A DNA stretch of 64,000 nt from contig JALGPY010000009.1 of assembly GCA_023055425.1 (NCBI GenBank), positions 18,869,775-18,933,774 of the forward strand. The letters run 5' to 3'. Below are positions 11,930-22,852 of the stretch, piece by piece (position 1 is the stretch's first letter; each line of letters begins with the position of its first letter). Made by a program: the position numbers and the translations under genes. The stretch is from Linanthus parryae. Lineage: Eukaryota > Streptophyta > Magnoliopsida > Ericales > Polemoniaceae. The notes under the pieces were generated by a model that ran no database searches, was not told where the DNA came from, and was given only the letters and a program-made list of their open reading frames with translations.

Positions 11930-12330
11930 CCTTGGGGGCGATTCTGGGCTCCTGGCATGGAGCATCTGGCGCTTGAGATTTCTGGCACGCGGATCGGGTT
12001 CTGATTCTAGGCGCGAAAAGATTTCTGGCGCGCACTAGGGTTTCGGGCGCATCTGAGGCATACGGGGCGCATCTGGCATGACAATTTGTGGCACTCGTCG
12101 TCGGTGCATCTGGTCTGGACGACATCTGGGCACTTTTCATGGTGCACTGGTTCTGGCGCTGACTGGAGCGCATCGGGAATACATTCAGTCCTGCTTTCTC
12201 AGTGAATGTATTCGAGTCTGGTTCTAGGTGGAGGCGTGCTCGTTTCAGTTTCAGGGAGACGCATCTGTTTCAGGTTTTGAGAGAAGCATCGGTTCTGGTT
12301 CAGAGTTGCTGAGATGATTCAAGTCAAGGT
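11930..12330. repeat. GC-rich degenerate short repeats replacing pol
   Basis: Where pol would be, about 400 bases hold many variants of GGCGCATCTGG and TTCTGGCGC. The phrase TCTGGTTCTAGGTGGAGG occurs both at the end of the gag frame (about 11880) and again near 12217, giving an imperfect direct repeat around the stretch. No protein reading is supported. It may record slippage repeats or filler left at a pol deletion. Confidence 0.55.
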
Positions 12331-12337
12331 GGAGATT

Positions 12338-12841
12338 TGTTGGGTTTGACTTTAATCATGTTTTTTGGTAACAACTTTTGGTCCAAGACAAGTTTAGGTA
12401 GTGTGACCAAAGCAAGAAACAACTCCTCGCTAAGGAGTATAGTTGGTGCGGTGGTCACATGCATGGAAATTTCCCATGTTTCTTTTTGGCGGTGGATTTG
12501 TTCTTTGCTTGGGGACTAATTTGTTTCCTAAAGCTTGAAGTTTCCACCTATAGTACTTGTATATATAAAGGCTTCATGCCTTTATATGTTAGTAGGGGTC
12601 AGTAAGCAACACAATACACATACACGACAGAGAGTACTAGCAGTGAGTTGAGAGGCTTTCTAGTGCGTGTGTTTTTGTGATTGTAATTCGGGTTCGGGTT
12701 TGTTTCTCTCAATAAATCGGGTTCGGGTTGTGGAGTAGCTAGTATTCAAACTAGCGATCCACGTTAAATTCTTGTCTCTCGTTCTTTATATTTTGTTATC
12801 GTTCTTGTTTGATACCCGGATTCCTCCGCTGCGTCATAACA
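12338..12841 (+). repeat. 3' LTR of the gag-only element
   Basis: Near-identical to 10715-11217, preceded by a purine-rich tract and followed by the target duplication AAAAT. Confidence 0.93.
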
Positions 12842-13321
12842 AAAATGAAGCCCCAAAACCCAAAGACAAGAAATCGTATACTTAGATTGGGGCATAATCC
12901 GCATAACCCATAAGTCAAACAAAATGTGCATGAATACATTATTCGAGCAGAGAGAGATACATTCGTGCAAATAGGTGAACTTCCGAGTGATTTTTAGAAG
13001 TTCATTTGTTGGGAGCGGTGGTGGTGGTAGTTTTTTTTGTGTGTTATTCTGTTCATTGTTAGATCCAAATTCGGGGAAGACAGAGATAAGTTTGTGGTCT
13101 TGAACCATTTGAAGGATGTTTTACGGTGGTGGCCGCTAGGGTTAATGCTGAAGAAGAAGCATGAGGAAATAGGATTTAGAATACATGGAATATATAGTGG
13201 GTAATTTTTGAAGTTTGAGGGTACGTAGAACCGTCTTTTCAAAGGGTCAGATTGGGTTCCTTCATTTACGAGGATGCAAAAGTGAATTTTTTATAACACA
13301 TGGGTATCTTGTGTTTTTTCC

Positions 13322-13957
13322 CCAAATATAGGGGTGTAAAGTGTCTTTTACCCCAAAAATACCCATCGCCCCTCTACAAATGAAGGCAAAGCAATCTCAA
13401 ATGAATCAGAAAGCAATCTCTATGAGCACCTAAGAATTGCTCAGATTGAGAGAGAAAGAAGGAAACCCAGATAATGAAAGAGGCTACTGCTAATTACAGA
13501 GGGAAGAGGATGTTTCTGAGGGTGGTTCCCTCTCTCTGTATCTTAAGCAGCTCAAGCCAATGATTTCATCTTCTCTCCCCCAATGAAAACCCCAACCTCC
13601 CTCACTGATTAACAGCAGCAGCAGCAGAAGAAACATCAACAATGACAACAACAATGCCAAGATCAGTAGTAGTAGTAGCAGCAGCAGCAATAATAATAAT
13701 AATAATAATGATAATAATAGAGCTGCTTGGAAGATCGGGTTTACGAAGAGGCTATGATGATTACGATTTCTGGGTTTCCGATCTGGAAGTTGGGATCTGA
13801 CCCGTTTCTTGGCAGGGCAACTTTATGTTGCAGCCATGGTGGAGTTGGGTTTCCTTCTTAGATCTGATCAAAATAGATCTGAGCCTCAACACTTCTCAAA
13901 CACCCATCTGCATGCATAGATTGATGCCCATTTCTGAGGGTTTCACTCCATAGCCGA
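13322..13957. repeat. Repeat module A, copy 1
   Basis: Begins inside the right terminal repeat of T2 and continues with a stretch repeated at about 15530-16110 and, less completely, at 17600-18010 and 18828-19320. It contains CAG, AGT and TAA trinucleotide runs (13613-13632 and 13690-13712 among them) and the recurring phrase TTCTGGGTTTCCGATC. Low-complexity leucine-rich minus-strand frames over the triplet runs are not genes. Confidence 0.7.
13690..13712. repeat. TAA/AAT trinucleotide microsatellite
   Basis: A run of AAT units, directly after CAG/AGT-type runs. Copy A2 at 15880 has only a remnant. Confidence 0.85.
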
Positions 13958-13962
13958 ATTAA

Positions 13963-15535
13963 TCCGGCAAAATTGCACCGGTGGTACCCATATATTTTAG
14001 TCTTGACCCGACTGGTGAATTGGTCTTTGCATTCTACCTTTCGTCGGTCTTTTCGAGAGGCAGTGATGATGAATCTGTCTGGGTTTCAGATCGGTGAGAT
14101 GGGTATCCGACCCGTTTCCTGGCGGGGCAGCAAAGAGGTCAGTGAGGGAGAGAGAGACTGCTGGTTTGTGTTCTTCTGGACCTCCATTTCTTTGTTGCAG
14201 ACATAGCGGTGTTAGTAGTGCCCATCTCACTCTGATCAATTAATTACAGATCTGAGCTTCTCCCAATATACTCCATCCTACATGCATTTTCAGTTTACCA
14301 TATATCAATCATGGTAGTATCTTTTGAGCTTAATTTTTTGAATGCATAGTCTAATGTGGGGATTAATGTTTGAGGTAGTAGTAAAATTGCTGGATTGACT
14401 ATGTTCACAATTTCATGCATGTCAGAGCTTCTTCCTCCCTAAACCCTCACTTGCTTATTTAGTTTTTTGGTAAACAAACATGACAATGCTCTGTATTTGT
14501 TTTTTGTGTTGGTTGTATGATTCTGTCTTATGATTTGGGGATTCATCCTTGATGTGGTTGAGGAAAGAAGTACTGGATTATTGGCTCTTTGAAAGGACAA
14601 TTAATCTATCATACTGATTGGGATAGGCTGAGTAGCCCAATGTTGTTTGCAAATCATGAGGTAACCTCCTATTCCAATATGTACTTGATATTCAAGATAT
14701 TCATTACTCTGTCCCTAATTATTCTCTTTCTCATACTGGTGGACATTACATGTCCCTTTTTGGATTCAAGTTTTTACTTTTTTTGGCCTGTTGGATTTGG
14801 ATCATACGAAAATTTACTGAGGCGATCTTGAATTCATGTACTCATAGTTGTTGATTTCCATGTCAAAAGTCGTACTACGAACAGGTTTTTTACTGAAAAT
14901 GTCGTTGATCAATTTTTGATAACTACACATGTTTGTTGAATAGACGAAAACTGAGATACATTACTATTAGCAATGAAGATTGAAATGTTGCTCCTACAAA
15001 ACTTTTAATATGTTCGCTGAGATTTCTCTTAGAGAGTAAGGTTGGAAATCATTTCCTGGTGAGAATTGAGACTCTTAAATTTTGGCATTACCCCCTCAAA
15101 ACTCTAAAATCGCAGGACTAAGAGTTCTGTAGATCGGTGTGTTCTCCAGCGCATGTCGCTTGCATCTAAGAGTGCGATGCACCACCATTTATTTTGGGCA
15201 ATGATTTTTTATTGATACGCTGTTTGTCCTCAGAATTTGCAGCTATGCTGGGAAGAGAACTTCCTCCTTTATTAAACAGAAAGCACAGATCTGAACTTCT
15301 TTATATATGCATGCCAAATGTTGAAGGGAAGTTCAACAAAACTGGGCTGAAACTCAAGTGGTGAATGAGAAAGAAAATCTTAGTAATTTTTATGTTTGCT
15401 GTCTGGAGATAATCTTATTTCATTGTTAAGTCATCGTCATTTGAACGTATGACCCATCTATTGTTGAGGCAGCAATGTTGTGCGTATTAGAGACGGACTT
15501 CTCCAGCCATGTCGTGTGATTTTTTGCGCAAATAT
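13963..15535. repeat. Repeat module B, copy 1
   Basis: From ATCCGGCAAAATTGCA onward this stretch aligns with 19893-22745, apart from two insertions in the latter. It is AT-rich and contains no supported coding frame; the open frame at 13973-14206 is conserved only as DNA and differs by indels in copy 2. Confidence 0.7.
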
Positions 15536-16110
15536 GTTGGTGTAAAGTGTCTTTTACCCCAAAAATACCCATCGCCCCTCTACAAATGAAGGCAAAGCAA
15601 TCTCAAATGAATCAGAGAGCAATCTCTATGAGCACCTAAGAATTTCTCCAGAGAGAGAGAGAGAAGTGAAACCCAGAGAATGAAAGAGGCTACTGCTAAT
15701 TACAGAGAGAAGAGGATGTTTCTGAGGGTGGTTGACCCTCTCTGTATCTAAAGCAGCTCAAGCCGATGATTTCATTTTTTCTCGTCAGGAAAACCCAACC
15801 GCCCGCACTGATTAACAGCAGCAGCAGAAGAAACATCAACAGTGACAACAACAATGCCAAAATTAGTAGTAGTGGTAGCAATAATGATAGAGCTACGATG
15901 AGGCTATGATGATTACGATTTCTGGGTTTCCGATCAGGAGCTGGGATCTGACCCGTTTCTTGGCACGGCACCTTTATGTTGCTGCCATGGCGGAGTTGGG
16001 TTTCCTTCTTAGCCTGATTAAAATAGATCCGAGCCTCACCATTTTTCAAACACCCAACTGCATGCATAGATTGATGCCCATTTTAAGGGTTTCACTCCAT
16101 AGATATGCTA
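15530..16110. repeat. Repeat module A, copy 2, carrying the T2 terminus
   Basis: The copy starts with the last 25-30 bases of the T2 right terminal repeat (TGTAAAGTGTCTTTTACCCC at 15541) and then the T2 flank. No transposon lies to its left, so the duplicated unit was taken after T2 had inserted. Similarity to copy 1 fades near 16110. Confidence 0.7.
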
Positions 16111-18827
16111 ATCGAGCTTGGGGCGCCTCTTCTTCTGCGAATGGTCTTAGGTACCCTCTTGGGTCTTCTTTTCCAGCTATCACTCTAATCCTTCTATAGC
16201 TTGGTGCTTCATGAGCTAATTTGCCTCAACTGAAAATGTTATCTTTACTCTTTAGTTTGTTTTGCTAAGCTCTCTCAAAACTGTATATATGTTGGAATGA
16301 ATTTATGTTTGACCAAAAATAAATAAATTGGGCTTACAAAGAATGATTCAGTAGTGCAAGAAAGAAAGATTGACGACATGCTTTTGATTATTCTCAGCGG
16401 GCAACTTATAGCCAATTTGGAACAGATCTCTTGCTTGATCGAGACATACAGCTTAATGGTAGTAACCGACTTATATGTACTGGATGCTGTCTTGTGGTAT
16501 TCCCATGGTCAAGTATCATAGACTAAAGCAACTTTATAAAGAACTTGGGATAGATGAATGATTAGGAAGGGATTGTTTTTCCAAATGATTATGCTTTGAA
16601 GAATCTTGGATTTGATTTTGATTTCATGCTTGGAACTTTCTTCAAGGGATCATTGCGGTGCCATGTTGGAACTTGGGAGAGATCTCAAACCTCAGGTGTG
16701 TTAATTGACTTTGTGGCAAAATGAAACAAGGAAAGACTTACCATAAAAGGTATGCCAGTTTATCATACAACAACCTATCGGTTTCTTTATCCTGTCCATG
16801 TAGTTTTGAAATTTTCCTCTTTCTGAATAGAATGGAATTTTGTTTGAATATTCTCAATTTCATTTCTGCAACTTATTTCTGACATGATAATGAAATTGTA
16901 AACAAACATTACAATTCCCTCAACCTAAAGTCTACCTTTGGTTATGTATTTGAGATGAATTACATGTTTAGTATTTAATCGATCATTTCCTCCATCTAAT
17001 ACTACCAGTGCAAGAGATGGATGATACAATTGCAAACTTATTTGTACACGGAAAATAGGATGTCTATGCATCAATGATGAACCCTAGGCCAGACCTATTC
17101 GAGAAAATCCCGGAAATTATCCAGCTGGGAGTTTCATAAGCTTTATCATCAGCTGAGAAAGTTTATTCCTTATTAGATTGGTTCAGCGATGAATTTCTCG
17201 TGTTCGTACATATACATCTGTGTCCTTTTGTATGTATACTAAATGATTATAGTATGATATAGTCATTTATGAAACTAATGTTTCCAAGCATGTAAGTTTA
17301 CACATGCTTAATTTTAATTGAGTACAAGTGTTGAATGTATAGATGATGTTTAACCGTTGGATCTTAAGTGGGTGCATCCTGCTCATTGACTATGTTATAT
17401 GGTTTGGTATTTTGTTCACCTTTGGTTAAATTACATTTGTAGGCTTTGTGCTCACCATGCGGCTGTGTGTGTTAATTACATTGAACTCCGGAGGTTAAGG
17501 CTTAATAGACGCAAATCGTTGTAGCTATAGTATAGAACTTATGGGAATTTTTTACTTGCTAAATGCAATCCGACATGAATAAGACTGCTATTAATGATAC
17601 AAAGAGACAAGGATTTTCGAGGGGGGTTACTCCTTTTTTGTATCTAAGTAGCACTAGGTGGTGATTTTATCTTGCCACCATAAATAAATCAAGCACCCTC
17701 TTTGAGTAACTATTGGCTACAACCAAATTTTTTTCCATGTTTATTCTTCGCGGCCAGAATCATCATGACCAACAACGATAATATCAAGGGGCTTTGATGA
17801 TCAATAATCTGGGTTCTGATCCAAAGTGGGGCAACTTCCCCTTCTTCATGACAGGGCAACAAGGAATTCAGGGCTGGTCAAAGAGAAAATTCATCTCTGC
17901 CAGGCACCTCCTGTTGCAGCCATGATGGGAATAGGTTCCTTCTTATTTGTGGTCTATACAGATTTGAGCCTCATCCTTTTCCAAAATCCTTGTTGCACAA
18001 ACAAATGTTGGTAGACATGCATCTATACTAATCTCTAAAAGTGTACGGGTTCCAGTATTTTGCTTTGTTTCCTAAATTTCCCTTGGCAAATTGATATATT
18101 TACAAACCCGAATAGTTGTGATGATTTAAATCAGAATTGTAATTTAAGTTTAATTGTAACTGAGTCTAAAAAACAATAGTTGTGACTATCCAAATTGAAA
18201 TTGAATTTAATTTTAAAAGCTGAGATTAAATTGTTAATAGTTGTGACTATTCAATGTGTGCCTTTTCGAATGAGTATCTTTACCATATTATTAAATGAAG
18301 TCTCGAGTACCGAAAATTTTCCCTCATTCTTGTCAACTCACTCTCCTTCATTTTCTTATAATACATGTTGCCTTCTTATGAGAATTCGGTGATCCTTCGA
18401 GACTACACCATACCATGGCAGCTTCGCAAGGTTGTCCGCACTGTCCGACTTACGGGGAGAACGGAGTAATAACCATCGGAGATGTTTTTTCAGGCCCACT
18501 TGCGTCGTTGAGAGGCGTACAAGTCTTGAGGGAATTTTTTGCATGTCAAAAATTGCTTTACATGCATTTCATTTATGACTGTTTTTCCGAATCGGGTATT
18601 AAATGTAGGAAAATAAATTGTCTTCTTTTTTGCTTCCCAATTTCAAAAAAATAAATGTTTGAGTTAATACTTTTCGATAATCTTATTATTTGTGTTTTTA
18701 TTATAAAGAACATCACTGAAGTTCATGTTACAACAAATAAAAGTCACATGCAATGCACATGCTCATAACTAGTGACTAATAATAGTCAAATGCAATGACA
18801 GAAGTCTTATGTGCTCTTTGTATTTAT
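16111..18827. other. AT-rich non-coding stretch with weak module-A echoes
   Basis: I recognise no gene, RNA or transposon end here. Around 17600-18010 the phrases of module A reappear in strongly diverged form. Around 18090-18250 an AATAGTTGTGACTAT phrase occurs repeatedly, suggesting an old small repeat. The short frames at 18195-18654 have no recognisable product. Confidence 0.5.
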
Positions 18828-19325
18828 CAGCAGCTCAAGCCAATGATTTCATCTTCTCTCCTCAGGAAAACCTAACCGCCCAGTAGCAGCAGCAACAACC
18901 AAAACATTGGTGAAGAGTCGTCTTTTCTCAACATCATCTACATTACAATTTACTATGGGGAATGCTAGATTATTATTGTTAAAAATAATAATAACAATGA
19001 TAATATTAGGGTAAAAGACAATTTCCACCCCTTTGAGTATGGGTGAAATACAAATACCCCCTGTTGTTTGGATAAATACGGATACCCCGTCAGAGGATGG
19101 AGGTAGCTGTTTGGAGGCTGTTTGGATGATCGCGTTTTATTTAGAGGCTATGATGATGAATTTTCTGGGTTTTCGGTCTGGAGCTGGGATCTGACCCGTT
19201 TGTTGACAGGGCACCTTCATGTTGCAGCCATGGCGAGTTGTGTTTCCTTCTTAGCCTGATCAAAATAGATCTGAGCCTCAGCCTTTTTCAGACACCCAAT
19301 TGAATGCATAGACAAATGTGTCTAT
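18828..19325. repeat. Repeat module A, copy 3 (partial)
   Basis: Matches module A from CAGCTCAAGCCAATGATTTC, is interrupted near 19012-19100 by GGGTAAAAGACAATTTCCAC and further phrases that look like an unpaired terminal repeat related to T1/T2, then resumes with the TTCTGGGTTT phrase. Confidence 0.55.
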
Positions 19326-20749
19326 TTCGTAGGATGGAGCATGACAAAGGGTTTTATTTCATGTCAGATTCTTCTCTACTGTACTTACATAAGGCAGAAT
19401 TGTCTGTTTTTGACTGATTTTGAAGGGGATTCTTTCAGTATGTGCAAACGTTCCCTAAACACGGGTTCACGTAGGATTATAGAAATCTTCTACGAGGATG
19501 TTGTCCAAAACAGCCCCTTCAGGTCAAGACTTCCTTTATTTTCTTCAATTTAAAGGCATCACAAGACTGAGAGGTACCTTTTGCCTTTCCTTAATCTCGA
19601 TTGAAATTGTGATTAATGATTTTACATAGTTGATCTGAATATGTACCCGCAGAATGGAAGTGCAGACGACTGGCTGTCCCTAATCCAAGAGGAAGGAGAC
19701 CCGGAAACAATGAATGAGGCTCTGGTGCTGATCCAGAGAGAGTGAGGGAGACGTGGTTGTTCCTCTGAGAGCATGGTGGTTACACTCCCTCTCGCTCTCT
19801 CCCTATCGATCGGCAGAAGAAGCCGATGATTTCATCTTCGTCCTCTCTACACAACAATCACAGTTGACTTTGGAATCTCAGTCCCTGTTCGTCATCATCC
19901 GGCAAAATTGCACACGTGGTACCCATATTTTAGTCTTGACCTGGCTGGTGAATTGGTCTTTGCATTCTACCCTTTTCTTGGGTTTCGTTGGTCTTCCCAC
20001 GAGGCAGTGATGATGAATCTGTCTGGGTTTCAGATCGGTGCGATGGGTAGTCGACCTGTTTCCTGGCGGGGCAGCAAAGAGGTCAGTGAGGGAGGGAGAG
20101 ACTACTGGTTTGTGTTCTTCTCTTTTTGGACCTCAATTTCTTTGTTGCAGCCATAGCAGTGTTAGTGCCCATCTCACTCTGATCAATTAATTACAGATCT
20201 GAGCTTCTCCCAATATACACTCCATCCTACACGCATTTTTAGTTTACGATATACCAATCATGGTAGTACCTTCTGAGCTTGATTTTTTGAATGCATAGTC
20301 CAATTTGGGGATTAACGTTTGAGGTAGTAGAAAAATTGGTGGATTAACTATGTTTACAATTTCATGCATCTTACTAAGAGATTGAACTCGTGACACGTAA
20401 AATGACGCAAGAACTTGTTAATCTTAATGATGTATATATTGTTAGATAAGAACATACTTTTTCCTTCAATTAAATTTGATACAGTGATTCATAAGTTGCA
20501 AAATGAGAAAGAACAATCTCATTAGCAATTTTGGTGCTCGTCTCACGCAGTGGCGGAGCCAGGATTTTGGTGAAGGGGTACAATTTTTTTAAGGAGAGGG
20601 TATATATTTTTAACGAATAAAAAATTATGCCAGTATAATAGATACGATGTTTTTTTTTTTTTTTTTTTTTTTTTTGCATTTATGAAAAATTAAAGGGATA
20701 ATTGTGTATATTAAATAAGCGGTGTTTTTTTGGGTCCAAAAAGTCATGC

Positions 20750-20817
20750 TCCTGCCAGGAATCGAACTCAAAACCTATGTTTTGCAAACCAAACTTCTAA
20801 CCACTGGACCAAAGTAC
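20750..20817 (-). other. tRNA-like sequence with Pol III A and B boxes, copy 1
   Basis: On the minus strand the sequence has an A-box (TGGTCCAGTGGTTAG) and, about 44 bases later, a B-box (GAGTTCGATTCC). This spacing is that of a tRNA gene. The acceptor stem and a clean anticodon arm are not convincing, so this is a tRNA-derived SINE head or tRNA pseudogene rather than a working tRNA. Confidence 0.5.
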
Positions 20818-20890
20818 AAATCCAATAACAAAGGGGTATTGGTAATTGTGTTTATTACATAATGGTGCTTCTTTTTTCCAAAAAGTGATG

Positions 20891-20958
20891 ATCTTGGAGG
20901 GAATCGAACTCGAACCTGTGTTTTGCAAACCGAACTCCTAACCACTGGACCAAAGTAC
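20891..20958 (-). other. tRNA-like sequence with Pol III A and B boxes, copy 2
   Basis: Second copy of the same tRNA-like unit, about 140 bases from the first and with the same flanking phrase on each side (a GTGTTTATTA-like start and AAAAAGT before the B-box). Together they form a tandem duplication covering about 20700-20965. Confidence 0.5.
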
Positions 20959-22204
20959 CAACTGTGTCATAGATGGGGGTGGGGCACACATATTTATTCA
21001 ATACCGGCACAGCTAAAAAAGAACTAAAAATATAGGGGTACCTTAGTGTTTCCGGTAAAGTGCCCCCCCCCCCCCCCCCCTAGATTCGTTATGCTTAATC
21101 ATCTTGTTAGGGTGAAGAATTGTTGTGGGTTAAAGACGGTTAAATAGACATGGCGGTGGGAGCTATACGACTAATCTTGAACACTACACGAGTCACTGGT
21201 TTGTGTCTCTTCTCTTTCTTTCACATAATGCCATTTATTCTTGGAGCCAAGTACCAATCTCTATCTTCCTGATTCAATTAGAGTTCAGAGCTTCTTCCTC
21301 CCTAAACCCTCACTCGCGTAATTAGTTTTTGGTAGAAAAGCATGACAAAGTTCAGTATTTGGTTTTTTGTGTTGGTTCTATGATTCTGTCTTATGATTTG
21401 GGGATTCATCCTTGATGTGGTTAAGGAGAGAAGTAATGGATTATGGGCTTTATTTGAAAATTTACTGATTATTCAAGTCTTTGAAAGGACAATGAATATA
21501 TCCTGTTGTTTGCGAATCACTAGGTAATCTCCTGTTCCACTATGCATACTTGACATTCAAGATATTCATTACTCTGTCCCTAATTATTCTCTTTCTCACA
21601 TTGGTGGACATTACATGTCCCTTTTTGGATTCAAGTTTTTTTCTTTTTTGCCCTGTTGGATTTGGATCATACGAAAATTTACTCTGGCGATCTTGAATTC
21701 ATGTACTCAATTGATTACCATGTCAAAAGTCATACTACTAAGAACATTTATTTCACCGAAAATGTCATCGATCAATTTTTGATAACTACACATGTTTGTT
21801 GAATAGACGTAAATGAGATACATTTACCTGTAGCAATGAAGATTGAAATATTGCTCCTATAAAGCTTTTAATATGTTCGCTGAGATTTCTCTTTCGGAGA
21901 CTAAGGTTGGAAATCATTTCCTGGTGGCAATTGATACTCTCAATTTTTGGCAGTATCCCCTCAAGCTCTAAAATCGCGGGACTCAATTTCTGTAGATCGG
22001 GGTGTTCTCCAGCGTAAGTCACTTGCATCTAAGAGTGCGATGAACCACCATTTATTCTCGGGCAATGATTATCTATTCACATGATGTTTGTCCTCAGAAT
22101 TTGCAGCTATGGTGGGAAGACAACTTCCTTTATTAAATAGAAAGCACAGATCTGAACTTCTTTTATCATTGTTATTTTGATGTTTGCTGTGTGGAGATTT
22201 GATA

Positions 22205-22596
22205 TCTATATAATAAATCAGATAGGTGTTTTCCTCCAAAAAATGTAGACGAGAAGATCATAGCCATCCAACCCCTAAAAACGTCGCGAGATGTTTTTAT
22301 CCCTTGATTTGAATGATATTTTTGTTCTTACACAACTTTAAATTTCAATTCAACTAAAGTTAAAGTACATCAAGATATTGTAGTAGTATGTAATTTCAAA
22401 AACATTGATTATCTATTAAATCAACACATAAGATATTGTTTATACTTCAAATTCTCTCATTAAACAAAATCTTCATTAATTATCCGTTCATTAAAAAAAC
22501 TGTATTAATTTAGTATCTAAATATATTTCAAGAAATTAAGTGTAAGCTCAATTATATATTTTATGAGTGCCCAATGGGTACGGGTCATTTGCTAGT
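22205..22596 (+). mobile_element. Short non-autonomous Helitron
   Basis: Starts with TCTATATAATAAAT, the classical plant Helitron 5' end, and ends with TTGCTAGT preceded by a small CCCAATGGG hairpin near 22570. The base before is A and the base after is T, the expected insertion between A and T with no target duplication. Comparison with module B copy 1 (around 15410) shows the site without it. At 392 bases it encodes nothing and would depend on a Rep/helicase supplied elsewhere. Confidence 0.8.
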
Positions 22597-22650
22597 TTTA
22601 TTACATTGTTACTCTTTCTGGTCAGACCTTATTTGATTGTTAAGTCATCG

Positions 22651-22711
22651 TAATTTTATGAGTGCCCAATGGGTTCCGTAATTTTATGAGTGCCCAATGG
22701 GTACGAGTCAG
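22651..22711. repeat. Two extra copies of the Helitron 3' hairpin region
   Basis: About 55 bases beyond the Helitron, TTTTATGAGTGCCCAATGGG, its subterminal hairpin, occurs twice more in tandem, the second followed by TACGAG where the Helitron has TACGGG. Neither copy has the CTAGT end. At the same place module B copy 1 has unrelated sequence. Confidence 0.7.
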
Positions 22712-22852
22712 CAATGTGGTGCGTTTTATAGACAGACTTCTTCAGCTAATACCCACTACCTTGCCTCGCTAGTGCAGGTTTGAGGTTTTCCTTATTGAAT
22801 TCTGATACTTCATGTATAATATTCTTATATAGATAACTCTGATGACTAGAAT

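Larger units (their letters stand above)
10715..12841 (+). mobile_element. Short Copia-derived LTR element with gag only (TR-GAG type)
   Basis: A complete 2.13 kb LTR element: LTR 10715-11217, primer-binding site TGGTATCAGAGCC at 11221, a gag-like ORF, a GC-rich non-coding stretch, a purine tract AAGGTGGAGATT ending at 12337, and LTR 12338-12841. The pentamer AAAAT lies directly outside both ends (10710-10714 and 12842-12846). The two LTRs differ at about nine places in 503 bases by my reading, so the insertion is fairly recent. Pol is absent altogether, matching the non-autonomous class described as terminal-repeat retrotransposons with a GAG domain. Mobilisation would need pol from a related Copia element. 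Confidence 0.93.
9551..13354. mobile_element. T2, second copy of the long-inverted-repeat DNA transposon
   Basis: Ends match T1: GGGTTTAAGACACTTTGCAC at the left and GTCTTTTACCCC at the right. The 8 bases AAAAATAC occur immediately outside both ends (9543-9550 and 13355-13362), a perfect target duplication that fixes the boundaries. Without the nested LTR element the body is about 1.67 kb. It contains a long GA run at 10316-10348 and no transposase frame. Confidence 0.7.
8586..13371. repeat. Duplicated block, copy 2 (interrupted by a small LTR element)
   Basis: Collinear with 2062-4693: flank 8586-9550, then inverted-repeat element T2 from 9551. The LTR element at 10715-12841 splits the copy, and similarity resumes at 12847. 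Because the insertion is absent from copy 1, the LTR element arrived after the block was duplicated, or was never in the copy that was duplicated. Confidence 0.85.
20548..21093. mobile_element. Probable non-autonomous DNA element, CAGTGGCGGAGCC type
   Basis: The left end CAGTGGCGGAGCCAGGATTT is a terminus I associate with plant hAT-type non-autonomous elements. The presumed right end after a C run (CCCCTAGATTCGTTATG, about 21077-21093) would be a badly decayed inverted copy. No 8-bp duplication is visible. A T run at 20650-20675 and a C run at 21064-21080 flank the interior, which contains two tRNA-like segments. Confidence 0.4.
19893..22745. repeat. Repeat module B, copy 2, with two insertions
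   Basis: Collinear with 13963-15535. Relative to copy 1 it has an extra segment of about 0.9 kb (roughly 20370-21280) and a Helitron (22205-22596). The region also differs at 22651-22711 (see separate entry). Confidence 0.7.

Noticed and set aside
13490..13690. Leucine-rich minus-strand ORF
   Set aside because: Translation of CAG/AGT/TAA microsatellites.
16380..16700. Possible host exon ending in a GTGTG donor
   Set aside because: No frame stays open and no motif is recognisable.
18415..18654. 79-codon ORF starting MAASQGCPHCPTYGENG
   Set aside because: Contains CxxC-like residues but no family pattern, and no conservation can be judged from this window.
20750..20958. Two functional tRNA genes
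   Set aside because: A and B boxes are present but I could not find a convincing acceptor stem or anticodon arm.
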